A stretch of 6,164 bases of DNA, from the NCBI GenBank assembly GCA_030840185.1, contig JAUZFY010000212.1, positions 1 through 6,164 of the forward strand, given 5' to 3'. Shown here one piece after another: positions 5,845 through 6,164 of the stretch. Below the pieces are notes generated by a model. The model was not told the DNA's origin and ran no database searches. It was given only the letters and a program-made list of their open reading frames with translations. The position numbers and the translations under genes are program-made. This stretch comes from Microbacteriaceae bacterium (lineage in GTDB: Bacteria; Actinomycetota; Actinomycetes; Actinomycetales; Microbacteriaceae). Position 1 is the first letter of the stretch. Each line of letters starts with the position of its first letter.

Positions 5845-6164
5845 CCGAGATTCCCATCACTCCGTCCGGCCAGGTGAACCCGGTGACGCTGCGGGTCAGC
5901 GAGAACGGCGAATCCGCGACCGGCAGCTTCTACGAGCACATCGGCGGTCGACCAACCTTCGAGAAACTGGTTCGCGCCTTCTACGACGGAATCCGAACCG
6001 ACCCGGTGCTTCTGCCGATGTACCCGGAGCAACCGGACCTCGAGGGAGCCATCCAACGGCTCACCGGCTTCCTCGAGCAATACTGGGGCGGCCCCGGCAC
6101 CTACTCGGAGCAGCGTGGCCATCCGCGATTGCGGATGCGGCATCAGCCGTTCACGGTCAATCCG
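5841..6164 (+). CDS. glbO: Group II truncated hemoglobin (trHbO), 3' truncated by the window
   Basis: A heme protein of the 2-on-2 globin fold, group II, related to mycobacterial GlbO; the family binds O2 tightly and has been linked to O2, NO and peroxide chemistry. The 108 visible residues include F29-Y30-E31 with IGG at 34-36 (helix A region), F47-Y48 (B10 tyrosine), M60-Y61-P62-E63 (CD1 tyrosine, the group II signature), and the highly conserved run from Q80-Y81-W82-G83-G84 through [16 protein letters not shown]101 is the proximal (F8) heme ligand by alignment from memory with M. tuberculosis GlbO. The G8 tryptophan would lie beyond the window. The ATG shares bases with the channel stop (ATGA), with only a weak purine stretch GAGAAAG (5826-5832) upstream, so start by coupling is likely. 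About 25 residues precede the globin core, more than in mycobacterial GlbO; a later start at the GTG codons for V12 or V15 cannot be excluded. Confidence 0.93.
   Translation, partial: MTEIPITPSGQVNPVTLRVSENGESATGSFYEHIGGRPTFEKLVRAFYDGIRTDPVLLPMYPEQPDLEGAIQRLTGFLEQYWGGPGTYSEQRGHPRLRMRHQPFTVNP

Noticed and set aside
5490..6143. Minus-strand open frame of 217 codons across the channel-globin junction
   Set aside because: It is antisense to the conserved channel C-domain and to the globin core, which has unmistakable heme-site motifs on the + strand.
1..6164. CRISPR array, tRNA, insertion sequence or phage genes
   Set aside because: No repeat arrays, cloverleaf sequences, transposase or integrase motifs, or terminal repeats were seen.

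Overview
This is a high-GC, almost fully coding stretch in which every gene is on the + strand. Gene style, GC-ending codons, strong AGGAG-type ribosome binding sites and the protein families (an actinobacterial-type PepN with a GTG start, a group II truncated hemoglobin, an actinobacterial conserved hypothetical) point to an actinobacterial chromosome, probably Microbacteriaceae. That placement is inference from protein style, not from a marker gene. I see no RNA gene, mobile element, CRISPR array or repeat family.

Layout. (1) 1-1383: the 3' end of a carbohydrate ABC transporter operon. It holds the C-terminal part of a MalG-type permease, then, after 36 bases, a complete cytoplasmic TolB/PD40-type beta-propeller protein of unknown biochemical role. 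(2) 1384-1499: a 116-base intergenic gap with a perfect 14-bp palindrome and a separate 21-bp dyad just before the next ribosome binding site. (3) 1500-2177: a 225-residue conserved hypothetical protein. (4) 2178-2233: a short promoter-like gap with a TAGACT -10 element overlapping a 7-bp inverted repeat. (5) 2234-4792: pepN, a complete M1 zinc aminopeptidase with all catalytic residues. (6) 4846-5844: a small MscS-type mechanosensitive channel. (7) 5841-6164: the start of a group II truncated hemoglobin (glbO), overlapping the channel stop codon by ATGA and running off the window end.

The genes fall into at least two functional units: a sugar-uptake operon tail and a housekeeping run (peptide degradation, osmotic safety valve, heme protein). 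The channel and globin are very likely co-translated; pepN could be transcribed separately or read through into them. There is no convincing undescribed multi-gene system here. The items most worth a second look are the transporter-linked propeller with a line of conserved-looking polar residues, the unknown 225-residue protein with its upstream dyad, the operator-like repeat at the pepN promoter, and the channel-globin overlap.
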